From Hydractinia symbiolongicarpus (lineage: Eukaryota > Cnidaria > Hydrozoa > Anthoathecata > Hydractiniidae): 64,000 bases of DNA. The notes under the pieces are model-generated. The model saw nothing but the letters and a program-made list of their open reading frames with translations. It did not search any database and was not told where the DNA came from. Shown piece after piece: positions 59,724-64,000 of the stretch; the first letter of the stretch is position 1, and each line of letters opens with the position of its first letter. The stretch is taken from NCBI RefSeq assembly GCF_029227915.1, contig NC_079880.1, forward strand, positions 4,156,001 to 4,220,000. Reading direction: 5' to 3'. A program made the translations under genes and the position numbers.

Positions 59724-62172
59724 ATTTCACCACTAAAGCCCATGAGACTTGTAGTATATAAAAATATTTTCATTTTTGATGAGACGCTGAATAAAAGAAG
59801 TTTAATCGCCGGCAAACGAAAACCTGCGATTTCCCGTAAATCCCGGACTCGGCCCGTATAGTCAAAAGTATACAAAGAATGTACCCAGGGTGTGAACTCA
59901 TTTCCCGAACGATTTTTTAAATTATTATTTCACCACTAAAACGCATGAGATTTGTAGTTTTTAAAAATGTTTTCATTTTTGATGAGACAATGAATAAAAG
60001 AAGTTTAATTGCCGGCAAACGAAAACCCGAGATTTCCCGTAAATCCCGGGCTTGGCCCGTATAGTCGAAAGTATACAAAGAAAGTACCCAGGGTGTAAAC
60101 TCATTTCCCGAACTATTTTTTAAATTATTATTTCACCACTAAAGCCAATGAGACTTGTAGTATTTAAAAATATTTTCATTTTTGATGAGACGCTGAATAA
60201 AAGAAGTTTAATCGCCGGCAAACGAAAACCCGCGACTTCCCGTAAATCCCGGACTCAGCCCGTATAGTCAAAAGTATACAAAGAAAGTACCCAAGGAGTA
60301 AACTCATTTCCCGAAGGATTTTTTAAATTATTTTTTCACCACTAAAACGCATGAGCCTTGTAGTTTTTAAAAATGTTTTCATTTTTGATGAGACGCTGAA
60401 TAAAAGAAGTTTAATTGCCGGCAAACGAAAACCCGCGACTTCCCGTAAATCCCGGACTCGGCCCGTATAGTCAAAAGTATACAAAGAAAGTACCCAGGGA
60501 GTAAACTCATTTCCCGAACGATTTTTTAAATGATTTTTTCACCTCTAAATCGCATGAGACTTGTAGTTTTCAAAAATGTTTTCATTTTTGATGAGACGCT
60601 GAATAAAAGAAGTTTAATCGCCGGCAAACGAAAACTTTTGATTTCCCGTAAATCCCGGACTCGGCCCGTATAGTCAAAAGTATACAAAGAAATTACCCAG
60701 GAAGTAAACTCATTTCCCAAACGATATTTTAAATTAATTTTCACCACTAAAACGCATGAGACTTGTAGTTTTCAGAAATGTTTTCATTTTTGAAGAGACG
60801 CTTAATGAAAGTTGTTTAATCGCCGGCAAACGAAAACCCGCGATTTCAGTAAATCACGGGCTTGGCCCGTATAGTCAAAAGTATACAAAGAAAGTACCCG
60901 GGGTGTAAACTCATTTCCCGAACGATTTTTTAAATTATTATTTTACCACTAAAGCCCATGAGACTTGTAGTTTTTAAAAATGTTTTCATTTTTGATGAGA
61001 CGCTGATTAAAAGAAGTTTAATAGCCGGCAAACGAAAACCCGCGACTTCCCGTAAATCCCGGACTCGGCCCGTATAGTCAAAAGTATACAAAGAAAGTAC
61101 CCAGGGAGTAAACTCATTTCCCGAACGATTTTTTAAATTAATTTTCACCACTAAAACGCATGAGACTTGTAGTTTTCAGAAATGTTTTCATTTATGATGA
61201 GACGCTTAATGAAAGTTGTTTAATCGCCGGCAAACGAAAACCCGTGACTTCCCGTAAATCCCGGACTCGGCCCTTATAGTCAAAAGTATACAAAGAAAGT
61301 ACCCAGGCAGTAAACTCATTTCCCGAACGATTTTTTAAATTAATTTTCACCACTAAAACGCATGAGACTTGTAGTTTTCAGAAATGTTTTCAGTTTTGAT
61401 GAGACGCTTAATAAAAGTGGTTTAATTGCCGGCAAACGAAAACCCGCGATTTCCCGTCAATCCCGGGCTTGGCCCGTATAGTCGAATGTATACAAAGAAA
61501 GTACCCTGTGAGTAAACTCATTTCCAAAACGATTTTTTAAATTATCTTTTCACCACTAAAACGCTTGAGACTTGTAGTTTTCAAAAATGTTTTCATTTTT
61601 GATGAGACGCTGAATAAAAGAAGTTTAATCGCCGGCAAACGAAAACCCGCCATTTCCCGTAAACCCCGGACTCGGCCCGCATAGTCAAAAGTATACAAAG
61701 AAAGTACCCAGGGAGTAAACTCATTTCCCGAAGGATTTTTTAAATTATTATTTCACCACTAAAACGCATGAGATTTGTAGTTTTTAAAAATGTTTTCATT
61801 TTTGATGAGACGCTGAATAAAAGAAGTTTAATTGCCGGCAAACGAAAACCCGAGATTTCCCGTAAATCCTGGGCTTGGCCCGTATAGTCAAAAGTATACA
61901 AAGAAAGTACCCAGGGTGTAAACTCATTTCCCGAACTATTTTTTAAATTATTATTTCACCACTAAAGCCAATGAGACTTGTAGTATTTAAAAATATTTTC
62001 ATTTTTGATGAGACGCTGAATAAAAGAAGTTTAATCGCCGGCAAACGAAAACCCGCGACTTCCCGTAAATCCCGGACTCAGCCCGTATAGTCAAAAGTAT
62101 ACAAAGAAAGTACCCAAGGAGTAAACTCATTTCCCGAAGGATTTTTTAAATTATTTTTGCACCACTAAAGCC

Positions 62173-64000
62173 CATGAGCTTTGTAGTTCTTAAAAATGTT
62201 TTCATTTTTGATGAAACGCTGAATAAAAGAAGTTTAATTGCCGGCAAACGAAAACCCGCGACTTCCCGTAAATCCCGGACTCGGCCCGTATAGTCAAAAG
62301 TATACAAAGAAAGTACCCAGGGAGTAAACTCATTTCCCGAACGATTTTTTAAATGATTTTTTCACCTCTAAATCGCATGAGACTTGTAGTTTTCAAAAAT
62401 GTTTTTATTTTTGATGAGACGCTGAATAAAAGAAGTTTAATCGCCGGCAAACGAAAACCTGCGATTTCCCGTAAATCCCGGACTCGACCCGTATAGTCAA
62501 AAGTATACAAAGAAAGTACCCAGGGTGTAAACTCATTTCCCGAACGATTTTTTAAATTATTATTTCACCACTAAAGCCCATGAGACTTGTAGTATTTAAA
62601 AATATTTTCATTTTTGATGAGACGCTGAATAAAAGAAGTTTAATCGCCGGCAAACGAAAACCTGCGATTTCCCGTAAATCCCGGACTCGGCCCGTATAGT
62701 CAAAAGTATACAAAGAATGTACCCAGGGTGTAAACTCATTTCCCGAACGATTTTTTAAATTATTATTTCACCACTAAAGCCCATAAGACTTGTAGTATTT
62801 AAAAATATTTTCATTTTTGATGAGACGCTGAATAAAAGAAGTTTAATCGCCGGCAAACGAAAACCCGCGTCTTCCCGTAAATCCCCGACTCGGCCCGTAT
62901 AGTCAAAAGTATACAAAGAAAGTACCCAGGGAGTAAACTCATTTCCCAAACGATATTTTAAATTAATTTTCACCACTAAAACGCATGAGACTTGTAGTTT
63001 TCAGAAATGTTTTCATTTTGGATGAGACGCTTAATGAAAGTTGTTTAATCGCCGGCAAACGAAAACCCGCGATTTCCCGTAAATCCCGGGCTTAGCCCGT
63101 ATAGTCGAATGTATACAAAGAAAGTACCCTGTGAGTAAACTCATTTCCCGAACGATTTTTTAAATGATTTTTTCACCACTAAGGCCCATGAGACTTGTAG
63201 TTCTTAAAAATGTTTTCATTTTTGATGAAACGCTGAATAAAAGAGGTTTAATTGCCGGCAAACGAAAACCCGCGACTTCCCGTAAATCCCGGACTCGGCC
63301 CGTATAGTCAAAAGTATACAAAGAAAGTACCCAGGGAGTAAACTCATTTCCCGAACGATTTTTTAAATGATTTTTTCACCTCTAAATCGCATGAGACTTG
63401 TAGTTTTCAAAAATGTTTTTATTTTTGATGAGACGCTGAATAAAAGAAGTTTAATCGCCGGCAAACGAAAACCTGCGATTTCCCGTAAATCCCGGACTCG
63501 ACCCGTATAGTCAAAAGTATACAAAGAAAGTACCCAGGGTGTAAACTCATTTCCCGAACGATTTTTTAAATTATTATTTCACCACTAAGGCCCATGAGAC
63601 TTGTAGTATTTAAAAATATTTTCATTTTTGATGAGACGCTGAATAAAAGAAGTTTAATCGCCGGCAAACGAAAACCTGCGATTTCCCGTAAATCCCGGAC
63701 TCGGCCCGTATAGTCAAAAGTATACAAAGAAAGTACCCAAGGAGTAAACTCATTTCCCGAAGGATTTTTTAAATTATTTTTGCACCACTAAAGCCCATGA
63801 GCTTTGTAGTTCTTAAAAATGTTTTCATTTTTGATGAAACGCTGAATAAAAGAAGTTTAATTGCCGGCAAACGAAAACCCGCGACTTCCCGTAAATCCCG
63901 GACTCGGCCCGTATAGTCAAAAGTATACAAAAAAAGTACCCAGGGAGTAAACTCATTTTCCGAACGATTTTTTAAATGATTTTTTCACCTCTAAATCGCA
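62173..64000 (+). repeat. 5-mer (1014 bp) followed by 3-mer (609 bp) repeat, running off the window
   Basis: A D-like monomer with gtagttcttaaaaatg and tgatgaaacgctg starts at 62173, 63187 and 63796. It is followed by a C monomer with cacctctaaatcg, gtttttattt and ctcgacccg (62485 and 63499). The first unit holds five monomers, including a copy with cccgcgtcttcc and a family II copy; the second keeps only three. The 62173 and 63796 copies share tttttgcacc and gagctttgtag, while 63187 has aaggcccatgagac. The array continues beyond base 64000. Confidence 0.83.

Larger units (their letters stand above)
1..64000. repeat. Satellite DNA array, ~203-bp monomer, ~315 tandem copies
   Basis: The motif catgagacttgtag returns every 201-203 bases through the whole window, for example at 179, 382, 585, 788, 991, 1194, 1397, 1600 and 1803. 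All copies lie in the same orientation. Between them the same landmarks follow in fixed order: tttttgatgagacgc, gccggcaaacgaaaac, cccgtaaatc, cccgtatagtc, gtatacaaagaaagtac, gtaaactcatttcc, an A/T-rich run, and caccactaaa. I found no stretch that is not this repeat. The phase points at 179 and 63999 are consistent with about 315 monomers averaging 202.6 bp. Arrays like this are typical of eukaryotic centromeric or pericentromeric heterochromatin; which of these it is cannot be seen from sequence alone. I do not recognise the monomer from a known satellite family. Confidence 0.98.

Noticed and set aside
1979-62976. Dozens of near-identical minus-strand open frames of about 73 (62-96) codons, many starting MVKINLKYR
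   Set aside because: They are the same stretch of the satellite read again and again. A 203-bp period is 2 modulo 3, so the frame is lost at each monomer. They appear or vanish with single changes at stop codons, and show no domain, start signal or codon pattern of a real gene.
1-64000. CRISPR array
   Set aside because: The repeat unit is about 203 bp with no unique spacers between copies; CRISPR repeats are a few tens of bases separated by unrelated spacers.
1-64000. CENP-B box
   Set aside because: The closest match is on the minus strand, where ttcgggaaatgag fits the first half of the box (TTCG, then A five bases on) but not the required CGGG at the end. I saw no full match in the monomers examined.
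1-64000. Transposon, retroelement or rDNA spacer origin
   Set aside because: I see no terminal inverted or long terminal repeats, target-site duplications, poly-A tails, reverse transcriptase or transposase remnants, nor any rRNA-like sequence between copies.
1-64000. tRNA-derived or other Pol III repeat
   Set aside because: I did not find a convincing A box and B box pair; in particular there is no GGTTCGANNCC-like string in the monomer.

Overview
The window contains no gene I can support. From the first base to the last it is one uninterrupted tandem array of a satellite DNA monomer about 203 bp long, roughly 315 copies in head-to-tail orientation on the same strand, and both window edges cut through a monomer. 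I saw no transposon, rRNA, tRNA, telomere repeat or unique spacer. An array of this size and organisation points to constitutive heterochromatin of a eukaryotic chromosome, most plausibly pericentromere or centromere. I do not recognise the monomer, so I cannot name the species or clade.

The monomer is A/T-rich (one counted copy, 179-381, is 36.5% G+C) with a G+C-richer middle. There are two deep families. Family I carries gctgaataaaagaag, ggactcgg/ggactcag and gtcaaaag. Family II carries gcttaatgaaagttg (or gcttagtgaaagttg), gggcttgg, gtcgaatg and ccctgtgag. By eye they differ at roughly 10-15% of sites. Further subtypes (called here a, C, D, e, F, III) differ mainly in the stretch just after the catgag phase point. 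Many monomers are mosaics of two families.

The monomers are grouped into higher-order repeats (HORs) of changing size. Zone 1 (1 to about 17.8 kb) has an 8-mer of 1622 bp present as two tandem pairs 6.44 kb apart, and 9-mers of 1803 and 1825 bp. Zone 2 (about 17.8-31.1 kb) is built on an F-type monomer that opens successive units of 8, 5, 4, 6 and 6 monomers. Zone 3 (about 31.1-49.1 kb) has a tandem pair of 3246/3449 bp (16 and 17 monomers) and a 9-mer of 1826 bp. Zone 4 (about 49.1-64 kb) has 3-, 5- and 7-monomer repeats and returns to F-type monomers.

Neighbouring HOR copies are almost identical, so the array has been reshaped recently and repeatedly, by unequal exchange or replication-based amplification plus local conversion. 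The short open frames in the window (mostly minus strand, about 73 codons, near-identical) are by-products of the repeat: 203 is not a multiple of 3, so no frame survives from one monomer to the next. All coordinates were read by eye; HOR edges are placed at the nearest diagnostic base, and those written with 'about' are softer.
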